64,000 nucleotides of DNA from Vitellaria paradoxa. Its lineage: Eukaryota; Streptophyta; Magnoliopsida; Ericales; Sapotaceae. The notes under the pieces are model-generated. The model was not told the DNA's origin. It made no database searches and saw only the letters and a list, made by a program, of their open reading frames with translations. The position numbers and the translations under genes were made by a program. Positions 1-12,066 of the stretch are shown here, one piece after another (within the stretch, counting starts at the first letter, position 1; each line of letters opens with the position of its first letter). The stretch lies in the NCBI GenBank assembly GCA_019916065.1, contig CM034240.1:32005149-32069148 (forward strand). The letters run 5' to 3'.

Positions 1-287
1 CAGTTAGCTACTCGGACTGTTTCTTAATAGTACAATAAAATACTTAGCCCAATTAATTGGGATATTCTTGTCTTTAGGGTAATATAAATAGTATGTATGA
101 ACTGCTAAAAGAATATCGAGAATTTTTTTGTATGGATTACTAAGCTAGCAAAGGAGGTGACACCTTTTCGAAGTAGTGCCTCCATTTTCAATTCAATCAA
201 GCTTTCCTCCTTTGATCTCTTCTTTTTTTGTTATCAATCAGCTTCCACCATAGGCAAGAACAAGAACTCTGGAAAGGGGTTGCAACA
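1..287 (+). repeat. 3' part of a 5' LTR, Ty3/Gypsy element
   Basis: The segment ends in CA two bases before a tRNA-iMet primer binding site and is followed by a gag gene, the layout of a 5' LTR. Its left end lies outside the window, so its length and the matching 3' LTR cannot be judged. Confidence 0.6.
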
Positions 288-289
288 TT

Positions 290-302
290 TGGTATTAGAG
301 CC
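290..302 (+). other. Primer binding site, tRNA-iMet type
   Basis: TGGTATTAGAGCC matches the common plant retrotransposon primer site TGGTATCAGAGCC with one C-to-T change. The tRNA 3' end would prime minus-strand DNA synthesis here. The gag start codon follows at 316. Confidence 0.75.
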
Positions 303-616
303 GGATGATCCCACCATGGCTAATAATACAAGATCTACAATCCAATAGCAAACTGAGATACTTTATCAGGTATTAAAGATATATTTAAAGCTAAATTCGA
401 ACCCCAAGATTGAAAAAAAATTGCAAAGTTATCTTCTCACTTGGCTACAATCACTAGTGGTAGTGGTACCTTAAGGGCTGAATAGGATAAAGGTACTACC
501 CGTGATTCTGGTTATATAGAGCAGTCCAAAAATACTATGTAGAGGTTTCAGGAAATCCAAGTGAGATCTATTAAATTAGATTTTCCCAGTTTTGAGGGAG
601 AAAATTTGGCTGAATG

Positions 617-3210
617 TGTAATACCCCGGAATTTTGTATTAACATAAGTATATGGTTTTGAATGCATTTGGAAGTTATGGTATGTTAAATTAGTATTATG
701 GATCATTAATGGTGCTTTAGAGTTGAGAACTTTGAAAGAGATGGGTTAGGCAATCAAAAGATGACATTTTAACGAGTGTGTAGGAGGAGAGTATCTTAGG
801 CGCACGCCTGAGAAAGGCTTGGGCACCCAAGGTGCAGTAGAATTGACATGTATGGGTTTCTTTGCATTTTTCAGCCAAGCCTCACCCTATTCATACCTAT
901 ACCTAGCTAGGGGTGATAGGAAATCTGAAATTTATTGTTGAGGGACTTAAAATATTGGTTATATATATATATATATTGTTGATATGATGCAAGAGAAAGA
1001 GAGAGGGGTATTGTTGGAAGAAAAAACCAGATGAAGAAGTAAAGAAAGAAAGCAAGGGAGAAGAGAAAAGAACCGTCTGGAAAGCTTGAAGGTAGGTCCT
1101 TTTAATCTAAATGAAAATCAAATCCCTCTTTCAAGAGTGTAATTGGACCCTCAAGAAACTCTTCTCTATGATTTGTTTGTAGTTTGTATCAAGGAGAGAG
1201 AGGATTGAGTCCATCAAAGTTTGAGAGCTTGGAAGCACAAAACATCTTCTTGTTGATCCATCTTATTACAACTTGAGGTAGGGATTTAATGCCTCATTCT
1301 TACATATGTGATGTGTAACAAGGACTAGATTACTACTAGAGAAACCTTTTTCAAATGTTGGTTACATTTATGGAATAAAATAGGAGTTATACACATGTAT
1401 ATATATATGTATAGGTTAAGGGAGTGAAAATGGTGTTTTGATCCATAACTTAACTTTTGGTTGATGAAAACCCAAATTGATAATTTTGATTGGTGCCTAA
1501 GAACCTTATGTTGATGTTAGAAACATGAAACTTGAGGTATTTTTAATTTAACTTGGTCAATTCGAGGTCTTAAGGGGGAAAAACCATGAAACTAGAAAAC
1601 AAAGGACGAGACCCGTAATTTGGACCAAGCTGTGGGCGCACGAGGGAGACACAGTCGGGCGCCCAAGGGCTTAGGCGCACAAGGTGTTGGACGCCCAAGC
1701 TCCTTGGGCGCACGGCTGAGTGTCAACTTGGGCGCCTATCGAGCCTAGGTCATTTTCTTGACTTTACTTAGTTTGACCTCCTACCTTAGTTTTATGAAAG
1801 AGTTTAGTAACATGTTTTCGTATGAAAATTTATTTGATTAATTGCATTAATTTAAAAAGGGGAAATGTGTTTTAAAAAGTGATTAAGGAATGGTTATCTT
1901 AGGTTAATGGGAATTTAACTTGTAAGAGTGAATGAATGTTACCTTGAATAAATTGAATTGAAAGGTTGCTTTGAGATAAGAGTCTTAATCAAGCAGAATT
2001 GTGAAAATGTCTTGATGAAAACTAAATGTTGAGGTGTATGGACTTGCGATTGATTAAATAAAATGTGACTTGATTAAGGGACTCATGTTCATAATGTTAT
2101 TAAATGTTGAATGTTTAATAAGGTTGATTAATTTCGATGTGTGACGAACCTTGGGATGAATCAAAACGTTAACATGTGTTGTTGGATAGTATATGATGTT
2201 GAATGTGAACCTATGAAAGATGAGAATGGAATGTGATGAATGGTTGTTTGTGTGCCGGGGGCCGTGGTGGGCTGCGGAAATAGGAAGGGTAAGAAAGTAC
2301 CCTCGGGTTGAGAGACCTGGAACCTACGCAGGGTTTGGTGTCAATGCCAGTGGGTTAGTAGCCCACAACATTGTGTGTGTTTGGCTCCTTGTGGCCCTAG
2401 ACGGCGATCCTAAACAACGACATTGGTTTATCGTTTCCGTTGAGTATTGGGCCATAAAAGATGATAATGTGTATGCACCCAACCCTCGATGACTTGTGTG
2501 ACTATGATTATGTAATGAAATGGCGAATGAATGATAATGTGAATATGGTTAATTGTTTGAATGATGGTTAGATGATAAAGTGATGATGAAATGTGATTTG
2601 AAGTAAGGGTTAAATTGCAAAATATAAACATTAACTAAAATTGGATCTTAAAGTACGACATTGTTAAATGGATATACGTTTTTACCTAAATGGGCTACTT
2701 GTTGTGTTAACGTAATGTTATGACTCTAGATAATGTTGAAATGGCTAACCTTACCTGAACAACATTGCATGATTAGATTGCATACCATATATGTTTGTTT
2801 GAGACATCGTGGGCACAAGTGGACCCGTGCTCACGTCCCTACGGAGTTTGATGCAGGAACAAGCCATAACAATCAGGTGGGTTAATGGGGTTGGACTGGA
2901 AGTATGTGCATGAGCCCTACTAAGCTTAGCAAGCTCATGGTCATTTAGTTAAATTTTATTTGGGATTGTAATATTGTATTGTACTAGATTTATTCGATTT
3001 GGTTGTAATGGCTTTAAGGCCTAAGTTATGTATTGATGGAATATGGAGTAAGTGACCTGACAACAGTCAAGGTTTTACTTATGCTTTCTTATCTTATGTC
3101 TTGGGCTTACTAGTTGATGCTGTGTTGCTCTGATCATGGGTTGGGGATGTTAGCTCATGTTGTGTGTGTTTATCACTTACCCCTCGGGTCACGAGATCCG
3201 GGGTGCGACA
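617..3210 (+). mobile_element. Solo LTR, 2594 bp, inserted in gag
   Basis: It starts TGTAATACCCCGG and ends CCGGGGTGCGACA (TG...CA). Flanking 5-bp target duplications are GAATG (612-616) and AAATA (3211-3215), which differ by two G-to-A changes. The interrupted Gag reading resumes directly after it. There is no primer site, polypurine tract or coding domain inside, so it is an LTR left by recombination rather than a whole element. The length and terminal bases suit the long LTRs of Tekay/Del-type Ty3/Gypsy elements, which is an inference. A 90-codon open frame at 2220-2492 has no recognisable domain. Confidence 0.8.
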
Positions 3211-3522
3211 AAATAGATATATAAGGCTAATCAATTCTTCACTTATTATGATGTGCAAGAACTTCAGAAAATTAGTAATAGCTTTAATGCATATTGGTTT
3301 TAAGACATGAGCAATTCAGGGCAGATGGGTAGCTGGGAAGAGTTTTCTAAGGCGCTGCTACAAGGATCCCCTAGATCAGTTGATAAGGCTGAAGCAGACA
3401 TCCATAGTGGAGGATTACAAAACCAAATCTGAAGGTCTGACTAACAGGGTGATTGGGTTAAGCACAGACCACAACCCAAGTTTCTTTCTTACATGTTTAA
3501 AAGATGAGATTAGGTATGCTAT

Positions 3523-4283
3523 TAGAGATGGCAACAGGGCAGGTCGGAGGCAGATGTGGCACTAACTGAATCCAAACTCCAAACCTTCTGTCTGCCTCTG
3601 AATTCACCCCGAACTCTGAACAGATATTTTTTTGGACCTTGATCTTCGCTCCAAACAGAGAATGGATATATCTGCAGATATTCAAAAATTCGAACCCTCT
3701 GTCCACCTCCAAATTTGCCCCTAACTTGATAAATAACTTGATTGCATATGTAACCTATATTACTACCAAATAATTCATCTCCAAAACCAAAATAGTACAT
3801 AAACATCATCAAAATAATAATTCACTGAAGCAATACATAAATATCTCAAAAACCAACATTTTGCTAAATCACCATTTCATCAACTAATATATAATAAATA
3901 TACATAATTCCAAAGTATCAACAGTACCCCAACTCAAAGTAGCAAATACAAAATTTGATAGTTTATAGCATAATTATTATTCTCAATTTCATGAACCTCC
4001 AAAAAGCATCCATACATACTCTGGGAATTCAAGGCTATTCAGGTTTGTTTGGATAGTTTTTGGGGGAGACTAGGGCAGATCAGGGCATATTTAGATCAGA
4101 TACCGGATTCGAGACGGATCGGGGTGGAGGCAGTCCCATTTACATATTCGATCCGATATCCAAATTTTTGTTTTAAAATAAATCCAAATTTGATCCAATC
4201 TTCAAAAAAAAATCCAAATCTCACATCCATTCAGCTCGGTAACGGATCAAATTCAGATGGGTCGACCGAGATGGCCATCCCTA
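3523..4283. mobile_element. Non-autonomous hAT element, 761 bp
   Basis: Terminal inverted repeats are TAGAGATGGC at the left and TAGGGATGGC on the complement of the right end. The 8-bp target duplication TATGCTAT is perfect (3515-3522 and 4284-4291), which is diagnostic for hAT. No transposase is encoded; open frames on either strand are low-complexity. It sits between the Gag pieces LKDEIRYAI and KMFNP, so it inserted after the Gypsy element. Confidence 0.9.
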
Positions 4284-4335
4284 TATGCTATTAAGATGTT
4301 TAACCCAATGATTAGACTTCAATTATCACAAATTT

Positions 4336-5820
4336 ATCTATTTACTTACAACTTTGCACAGCATATAAATGACACAAAATATGTGTTTGTGCAAATTTTG
4401 TCTTTAATACTCAGATTTGAACCATGTGTCGATTTTATACACAATAGAAAGTAACTTGAGCCATGCTGAGGATGCAAACAAAGGAAAAGACGTAAGAAAT
4501 ACTAGATACATCAAAACGCATTACATTAATTGATTAAAGTCACTTAAGAAGATGAAGAATTTTCATCTGAATTTAATACAAGTGGGTTAAAATCTTCAGT
4601 TTGGAAGTTTTGGAAGCAGCAAATTGTATTCAAATATGAGGATTTGCTTATTGGAATACTGTTAGTGAGTGAATAGAAATTCTAGAGGGAAGTGCATATT
4701 CGAATATAGTTCCAAAGCATCCGAATAATGGTTACATCTCAGCAATGACTTCCATGTGACGAAGATCCTGAAATCAAGGAATGGCAAATCTGTAATTAGG
4801 TGGTGAATTGCATAATAGAATAAGGAAGTCTTGGGAAGAATTGGAGAGAGATGTAGATAACATCACATGACGCATGGGGCCGATTAACAAGTTTGGGAGA
4901 ATTAGCTAGTTTTAGGGTCAATCAATTCTACAGTAGAGAGAGAATTCTGTAGTTAGAGAGAACTCTGGTTTTTTTATTTTGTTTTAGCTTAGAATTTCAG
5001 TTTTTAATCTCAATTTCAATTTTCAAGTACTATAATCAAATTTTTATTTTCAAGTAATTTCAATTTCATATCTCATTGTCTTCATTTTAGATTTCTATCT
5101 CTGTTCTTAATTTTCTAAACGTAATCGGCTAAGTTCTTATTGGACCAAGGCAAGGATAGTGTCCTTTCCAATGATTCTTAAGATGTGTCCTTTGATTGCT
5201 AATTTAATTTGTATTTGAATACTTTAGAAATCATTGATTAAAAGCTTGATTGGCACTTGTTTGTATATCTTATCGATAAGTTCATTGGTGTTACTTAATT
5301 TAGAACCTTCATGACAATCTTGTATGTAAGTTACTAGACCTAGAACTTTTATTGTTCTTAAGATATGTTACACACATCAAGTGTTTAACCCATGGTTTGT
5401 TTCAATTGAAATTAATTTTCTTTAAATCAAAACAAATTGCATTGGTAATTTACAAACTATTGGCAATTGAGATTGATTTGGATTGGCACTGAACTTGTCT
5501 TGCCCAACTCTTTAACATTAGATTTTAGTTAAATTCAACTTTCATTTCAGAGAACAGTTTCAAAAACCACAATCAACGTTGAATCAAAATTTCAATTTTG
5601 TTTTACATTTATGTGAGTCATGTGTTAGCCACTTACATCCATTAGAATCAGCCACCACTTTGCCCTTTAAATCCCTATGGAAATCAACCTGGTACTCACC
5701 AGTTTATTGTGCTTCAATCGCACCTTGCACTTGGGGAAGTTTATCTTAATTTTCTCTACTCAACACATTTAGAATCTGAATTTATAATTAAGAGTGAGGT
5801 AATTGAGCAACACAAGCACA
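4336..5820 (+). repeat. Probable 5' LTR region of the Athila element
   Basis: The right end, CACA at 5817-5820, lies four bases before a tRNA-Asp primer site, as in Athila 5' LTRs. The T-rich stretch at 4970-5100 resembles the transcribed end of such LTRs. I could not find the TG left border, so 4336 is only where recognisable Gag of the previous element stops. Nothing else is visible in 4336-4880. Confidence 0.45.
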
Positions 5821-5824
5821 ATTT

Positions 5825-5842
5825 TGGTGCCATTACTGGGGA
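5825..5842 (+). other. Primer binding site, tRNA-Asp type
   Basis: TGGTGCCATTACTGGGGA matches the complement of the plant tRNA-Asp 3' end (TGGCGCCGTTGCCGGGGA) at 14 of 18 positions. All four differences are C-to-T or G-to-A. This primer site is typical of Athila-lineage Ty3/Gypsy elements. Confidence 0.8.
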
Positions 5843-6148
5843 TCTTCGAGAAGCAATTGTGTCGTAATCTTGTTCTGAATATGTGGAGTGATTGGTAACA
5901 AGGCTCACCACCATCTTCAACGACATAGTTACTCAAATCATTAGGTAACTTTGTTCCATCTTTGTTTATATTTTTATAGGAATTAGTTATTAATTTGAGT
6001 GATAGAATTCCCACTTCTGATCTCTAAATTTTGAATTTGTTTGTTAAAATCTGTTAGGGGAGAATAGGGTTGATTTATGTGTGAATTGGTGGATAATTAT
6101 GAAGTTAGGAGGTTAGGTTAGAGTTATGTTAAATTTAAAATTCTGTGT

Positions 6149-7500
6149 ATGCCTTTAAGGTCTAGTAGACTTTTTGGAATTAATTCTGAAGTTCATACTC
6201 CATCTTCTCTTGCTGAGTTAATTAAATCTACACTGTCTAGTACATCATCTAAATTTATAGTTGCACATATGGACCTACCACCACCACCTGCTTTGTCGAA
6301 AGGAAGTGTTCAAGGAGAGAATGATCAAATTGATCAACATATTCTTAGGCCTCTCCGTGAGTACCTTCATCCAGTTAGGCGAACCATACCATCTTGCATT
6401 ATACTTCCAAATGGACATCAAAATTTTAATTTCAAACCTGGCATAATTTAGCTTTTGCCCACTTTTCATGACATGAACTCAAAAAATCCTTATATGCATA
6501 CGAAAGAATTTGAAGATGTTTGTGGAACTTAAATGGATAGAAATGCTAATGAGGATATGATTCATTTCAAATTGTTTCCATTTTCATTAACAAAGCAAAA
6601 ATGTGGTTGAATTCATTTGAGCTTAGATCAATAGGAACTTGGAGAGATATGCAAACTAAGTTTTTAAAGAAGTATTTTCCTGTAAATAGGACAGTGATTC
6701 TTCAACAACAAATCATTTTGTGAATAAGTCTAATGAGACATTTGCACAAGCATGGGAAAGGTTTAAAGAGTTATTGCAAGTTTGTCCTCATTTACGGTTT
6801 TGAACCTTGGAGAGTAATTAATTTTTTTCACAATGAATTAACTCTTTACTTGAAAATGCTTGTTGCAATAATGTGCAATGGTGAATTTTATGATAAGACT
6901 ACTGAAGAAGGTTTGCATTACTTTGATTCATTAGTTGAAAATACTAAGCATTGGGAGGTATCTCCCCGTCTTTTTCTGAATTTTCTGATAGTTCGCATGC
7001 TAGAGGCAAGTTCTATCTCAATAAGACAGATGGTCTTGCAGCTTGGTTGGCCGTGCTGTCATAGAAGGTTGAATTATTGGAGCAAACGAATTAAGCATTG
7101 AAGGAAAATGAAGTGAGGTGTGTTTTATGTGAAACCTCAAATCAGAGGACAAATGACTATCCCACAATTCCAACCTTTAAGGAGGTTCTTTATGGTCAAG
7201 TAAGCCTTACACCAGCTGCAAAACCTTTACATTCAAACCAAGGGGTGAACACTTATACTCAAGAAAGCAATTCCTACTCAAACAAATATAACTCTGGATA
7301 AAGAAATCATCCTAATCTTTCTTGGAGAGCTGAGGCACAAAATCAGCAATATCAACCTCAACAACCACTGTCATCTCAGCCATTTCTTTCTCAACCTTTT
7401 CAACCTTAGCCAAACCTTAATTCCTATTAACCAACTCCCAAGAGATCATTGGAAGACAATAGTTTATGTAAGGGCAAATTGGAACTAATAATTAGAATTC
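6149..7500 (+). pseudogene. gag: Athila Gag pseudogene
   Basis: Starts MPLRSSRLFG, followed by the Athila Gag signatures LREYLHPVRR, then FHDMNSKNPYMH and EFEDVC (6450-6530), FKLFPFSLT (6565-6595), SLDQ..ELGEIC (6620-6655) and ERFKELL-like text near 6760, GFEPWRVI (6797-6820) and MCNGEFYDKTTEEGLHYFD (6870-6930). A degenerate zinc knuckle CVLCETSNQRTNDYP begins at 7120. Reading moves between frames several times and crosses in-frame stops, so no Gag protein can be made. The retained residues identify the family with confidence; start and end are approximate. Confidence 0.85.
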
Positions 7501-7671
7501 AAAGTTCCAAAAGCAAACAAATGGAGCAATGGAAGATATTCGCAGTTAATTATCCAAGCTCATTTAAGTTCTAACCATCAGGGAATCAAGAAAGCTTCCA
7601 TCACAGCCAAAACCGAATCTTACAAGTCAGCACACTTAAGTGAATAATTATCATCTGGTGCCAATGGAATT

Positions 7672-8760
7672 TTGGAGCATGTACAAGCTGTATCAACTAT
7701 GAGAAGTGGAAAACAGATTTTGAAACCAGACTATATTCCACTTGAGGAAGAAAATGAAAGAGACATGAAGGAAAATAAAGAGCAGAAGGGAAATAGCAAG
7801 CTAGACAGCAGTAAAGAATATGAGCAAAAACAGAAATTGAGTAATGAAAAGCAAGAAATAAGAATTCAAAGGGAAGAACAGGTAATTTCTTAGAATAAAA
7901 ATGAATTTTTTGAAAATAAAACCAAGGTTTTTGATGAAAATCAATTTGAAAAGAGTGAAAAAGTTTCTGAAAATGAAAAGATTTCAAAAGAAACCAAAAT
8001 GGACAGATCTGAGTTTGTTCCAAAACTTTATTTTCCTCAAAGATTGAACAAGAATAAGAAAGAGAATTTGAAATTTGACATCTATAAGATTTTTTAAAAT
8101 GTCAGAATCAATATTCCTTCACTTGATGCCATCAAACAAAGTTTATCTTATGGAAAATTTTTGAAAAACTAATGTACTGTGAAAAGGAAAATGAATGTCA
8201 AGGAAAGAGCATTTTTAACTAAACAAGTGAGCTCCATTTTGCAATTTAAAACCCCACCCAAATATAAAGATCTAAGTTGTCCAACTATTATTTGCATAAC
8301 TGGGAACCAAAGGGTAGATCAAGCCTTGTTGGATTTAGGTGTAAGTGTCAATCTCTTATCATTCACTATTTACCAATAGCTTGGGTTAGAGGAACTTAGA
8401 CCCACTAGAGTGACATTACAATTAACTGATAGGTCTATCAAAGTCCCTAGAGGTATTGTGGAGGATGTCTTAATTCAAGTGGACTTTATAGTGTTAGACA
8501 CTTAGCCCATTCAAGAGAACCAACTAGCTGTGCCTATCATATTAGAAAAACCATTTTTGGCCACTTCAAATGCCTTGATAAATTGTAGAACTAGAGTTAT
8601 CAAGTTCTCTTTTGGCAATATAACCATTGAGAAAAACATTTTCAAAGTGACCAAACAGCCTAATGATTATGAGGAGTTAGTGGAAATTGATTTAATTCAA
8701 ACCATCACTCAAGAACACTTTGATGGAAAGTATTTAGAGACCATTTGGAGAAAGTTTTAG
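7672..8760 (+). pseudogene. pol: Athila linker and aspartic protease remnant
   Basis: A Lys/Glu-rich linker (7672-8100) leads into the retropepsin-like domain. The active-site equivalent ALLDLGVSVNLL (about 8318-8355) is the Athila version of D-S/T-G. It is followed by GLEELRPTRVTLQLTDRS, a stop near 8505 and ILEKPFLATSNALINC (8536-8585). Protease would cleave the Gag-Pol polyprotein. Stops at 7891, 8377 and 8505 break the frame. Confidence 0.75.
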
Positions 8761-9109
8761 TTCATAGTGAGCAAGTGGATTTTCTAATTGATTATGACTT
8801 GGAGAATTTTGGTGAAGGAGAATTGGAGGAAATGGTAAGTTCAATGTTGTTAGTGAATTAGTGGAGACCCACTTTTGAACCTTTAGAGCTTCCAATAGTC
8901 AAGCCTTTGTCATCCTTTGAAAATCCACTTGTACCTGAACCTAGTGACCTAAAATATGTGTTTTTGGGTGAGGGAGAGTCCTATCCAGCTGTCATTTTAT
9001 CGTTGAGTTTAGACTAAGAAACTAGGCTTGTAGATATCCTGAAGAAGCACAAAGAGCCTTAGGCTGGACCATAGCAAACTTGCAAGGAATCAGCCTATGA
9101 TTTGCACAC

Positions 9110-10553
9110 ATAGGATAGTTATGCGAAGAAGGCTTAATCCTAATTTGAAAGAAGTGGTTAGAGGGGGAGGTAATTAAGTTGTTAGATGCTAGAATTATCT
9201 ACCCTATTTCAGATTCTAAGTGGGTTAGCCTAACTCAGATAGTGCCTAAGAAATCAGGAGTGACTATGGTAAAGAATGAGCATGGTGAATTAGTTTTAAT
9301 GTGTATCCAAAACAAGATGGCTCGTATGTATAGATTATAGAAAATTGAATGTTGTCATAAGAAAAGATCATTTTCTCTTCCATTCCTAAATCAGGTATTG
9401 GAAAGATTGGCGGGACATGCATTATATTGTTTTTGGGATGGGTACTCTGGGTATTAATCAGACTAAGATTACATTAGATGATCAGGAGAATACTACATTT
9501 ACATGCCTATTTGGTATATTTGCATATAGGCACATGCCTTTTGGCTTTTGTAATGCTCCTGCAACTTTTCAAAGATATATGATGAGCTTGTTTAGTGATT
9601 TTATAGAAAATTTCCTTAAAGTATTTATGGATGATTTTTCAGTGTATGAGGGTGACTTCAATACATGTTTAAAGAATTTGGCGAAGGTGTTAGCTAGATG
9701 TAAGGAGAAAAACTTGGTTTTGAATTGGGAAAAATGCCATTTCATGGTGACTCAGGGTATTGTGCTTGGCCATATAGTGTCTTCTAGGGGGATAGAAGTA
9801 GACAAGGCCAAAGTGATAATAATTCAAAAACTTCCCACCCATAGATGTGTTAAGGATGTTAGATCATTTTTAGGCCATGTAGGGTTTTATAGAAGGTTCA
9901 TTGCATCATTTAGTGCCATAGCTAGACCTTTATGCAATCTTCTATCTCATGATGTCCCATTTGATTGGAGACCAGAGTGTCAGGCCTCATTTGATAGACT
10001 TAAAGTTTTGCTCACCTCAGCTCCCATAATGCAAACACTAGATTGGACATTACCATTTGATATTATGTGTGATGCTAGTGATTATGCTATTGGTGCAGTG
10101 CGAGGCTATAGGAAAGATAAGAAACCATATGTGTTGTACTATGCTAGTAAGTCCCTTAGTGATCTGATGTGGGTTCCGGGTTACCTAAAAAAAAAGTCCT
10201 TTAGTGATGCACAAAGGATTTACACAACTACTGAGAAGGAGTTGCTAGCAGTAGTATATGCCTTGAAAAAATTCAAATAATATTTGGTAGGCTCTCATGT
10301 CATAGTATACACTGATCATGCTACATTGAAGTATCTTTTAACTAAATCTGATGCTAAGACTAGACTTATTAGGTTGATCCTTTCACTTCAGGAATTTGAC
10401 TTAGAGACTAATGATAAGAAAGGAGTTGAAAATGTACTTGTTGATCACCTCTTAAGACTCCCACATCAGGATTTAGTTTCCTTTGACTCTCCCATCAATG
10501 ATACTTTTCTTGATGAACAGTTGTTCCATGTACACTCCTCTGAGGTACGTTAG
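9110..10553 (+). pseudogene. pol: Athila reverse transcriptase and RNase H
   Basis: Reverse transcriptase of a Ty3/Gypsy element. The first part (RRLNPNLKEVV near 9125) is full of stops. The first catalytic block reads WDGYSGY at about 9434-9454, then a one-base frameshift near 9455 moves reading to the long open frame ending at 10280. That frame holds FGFCNAPATFQRYM, the catalytic FMDDFSVY (about 9627-9650), NWEKCHFMV, SFLGHVGFYRRFI and the RNase H start FDIMCDASDYAIGAV (about 10050). A TAA at 10278 interrupts it before [18 protein letters not shown], where RNase H continues to 10553. Catalytic aspartates and the glutamate of TEKELLAVVYAL are kept. It is the best-preserved part of the element. 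Confidence 0.92.
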
Positions 10554-10559
10554 TTTACA

Positions 10560-11065
10560 GACATAGCCAATTATCTAGCTTCAGGTGTAATACCTTCTCA
10601 TTAGACTTTGTTGAATAGGAAGAAGTTTTTTAAGAATGCGAGACATTTTTTCTAGGATGATCTATATTTGTTCAAGTATTGTCTAGATCAGGTCATTAGA
10701 AGATGCATATTTCAGCGTGAGTTCACCGATGTCATTAGGTTCTGTCATACCTTAGCCTATTGGGGACATTTTTCTACTAGGAAGACTGTGGCTAAGATTC
10801 TGCAATGTGGATTATATTGGCCCACTATGTTTCAAGATGTGCATGCATTTTGTGTCATTTGTGATAGATGTCAGAAACTTGGTAGTCTCATTAAGAAGAA
10901 CATGATGCCCCTTCGTCCTATTATGTGCTTGACATTTTTGATTGTTGGGGAATGGATTTCATGGGCCCATTTGTGAATTCATTTGGTTATGAACACATCT
11001 TAGTAGTTGTTGATTATATTTCAAAATGGGTGGAAGCTGTCCCAATGGATCATAAGTCATGCACA
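10560..11065 (+). pseudogene. pol: Athila integrase, N-terminal part only
   Basis: The HHCC zinc-binding region is seen as FCHTLAYWGHF (two His) and FCVICDRCQKLG (C-x2-C), about 10738-10875. After a frameshift near 10950 the start of the catalytic core reads [16 protein letters not shown] (10999-11043). Coding similarity then ends and the sequence becomes an LTR fragment, so the remaining core residues and C-terminal domain are lost. The element could not integrate. Confidence 0.85.
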
Positions 11066-11069
11066 TAGA

Positions 11070-12066
11070 GTAGATCGTTGATTTTTAGAAAAATAATAAA
11101 ATGAGATTTTGATAATATTAGATGATCTCCAATTGATATATATGATTGGAGCTTAGTCAATTGGAGTTAGGATGTTAATTATGAGATATGATTATGAGAT
11201 TTTCGCTGTATTGTAGTCGAACCCTACTTGAGTTAATTAGATGACTGACTAGAGGCGCAACACAGTTTCCCAATAGAAGGACCAAAGGGTGTAACATGGT
11301 TCCCCTGAGTCTCACATCGGTGGAGGTGTAGCACAGTTCCCCACCTGTGATTGTATATTGAGATTATCATTTGTCATAAGCATTAAACAATGTGATTGTT
11401 AACCTCGTATGGTTTGCTAAGCATCACCCGTCCCAGGATAAGGTTGGTGGTAGATAGAGATTAGAGAGTATACATTAGCATTGCATTCCATCATTATCTA
11501 TTACATGAAATTGTATATATTGTTATGCGTTGATATCCTGAGTTTGTTAATTATAATAATGTTTAATATGTGATTTATTGATGAAAAGTTGAGTTGTGAA
11601 CATTAAATAATAAAGTTAGGAAATACGATGAGCTGATTCTCGAGATGGGATGCGTAAGCAGTTTAAGGTAGAGTAGCTTAAATCTGTCTTAACTATGGAT
11701 GATAATATTTAGGTTTCTTTTTCTTAACTGAGAGTTGGGATATTTGTATTATAAATTGTGTGATTAGAGTGTGGGTCCCATATTTATGTTAATAATGCTA
11801 TAATTTTGAGAGATATTATTATGATTATAATATTTGTTCTGGTCATGTGGGTTTTGATGCTGTCATTGGGAATGATAATCAACTAGATTATATTATTATG
11901 TAATTGAGGGTAATGTACATTAACACTAATTAATATGGGAATGAGAGACGATATTAGATGCTTTGATTATTATTGTAAATTGACCTTGGATCAGGTTTTT
12001 ATTTATTTTAATTGATTCTTATATTCCTATACCGTCCGTCCCCGACTATGAGATCAAGGGCGTGAT
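11070..12066 (+). repeat. LTR fragment, same family as the LTR at 28370
   Basis: Extended similarity to 29490-30486: both contain ATTGGATGATCTCCAATT-like text, TTATGAGATATGATTATGAG, and runs of 'hypothetical' non-coding repeats around AACACGGTTCCCC. This copy lacks the 5' part of the LTR and ends GGGCGTGA instead of the full CA end. It joins a truncated integrase on the left and a Helitron-like repeat on the right, so both junctions are probably deletion or end-joining scars. Confidence 0.7.

Larger units (their letters stand above)
316..4335 (+). pseudogene. gag: Ty3/Gypsy Gag, broken by two insertions and stops
   Basis: Gag capsid protein of a Ty3/Gypsy retrotransposon. The start MANNTRSTIQ at 316 lies just after the primer site, followed at once by a TAG stop. 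Recognisable Retrotrans_gag pieces are SFEGENLAEW (near 585-616), then after a solo LTR NQFFTYYDVQEL (3225-3262) and SWEEFSKALL (near 3330), then RLKQTSIVEDY, GLTNRVIGLS and LKDEIRYAI up to 3522. After a hAT MITE it continues as KMFNPMIRLQ. Removing the 617-3210 LTR and the 3523-4283 hAT element restores the continuous order of the family. No pol gene follows, because the element is cut at about 4335, where the Athila element region begins. Several stops show it is dead. Clade assignment is uncertain. Confidence 0.8.
4336..11068 (+). mobile_element. Athila-type Ty3/Gypsy retrotransposon, 3'-truncated
   Basis: The domain order is LTR, tRNA-Asp primer site, Gag, protease, reverse transcriptase, RNase H, integrase, all on plus. 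The Gag and protease wording is typical of the Athila lineage. The integrase stops at about 11065, where the sequence switches to an unrelated LTR fragment, so the catalytic core end, any envelope-like ORF and the 3' LTR are missing. Many stops and frameshifts show long decay. Confidence 0.85.

Noticed and set aside
2220..2492. 90-codon open frame on plus starting MRMECDEWLF
   Set aside because: It lies wholly inside a solo LTR with target duplications and shows no known domain; chance frame in a GC-richer part of the LTR.
9110..11065. Possible endogenous pararetrovirus polymerase
   Set aside because: RT and RNase H are followed by an HHCC integrase and preceded by an Athila Gag and tRNA-Asp primer site, which identify a Ty3/Gypsy retrotransposon. 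No movement or coat protein domain is seen.
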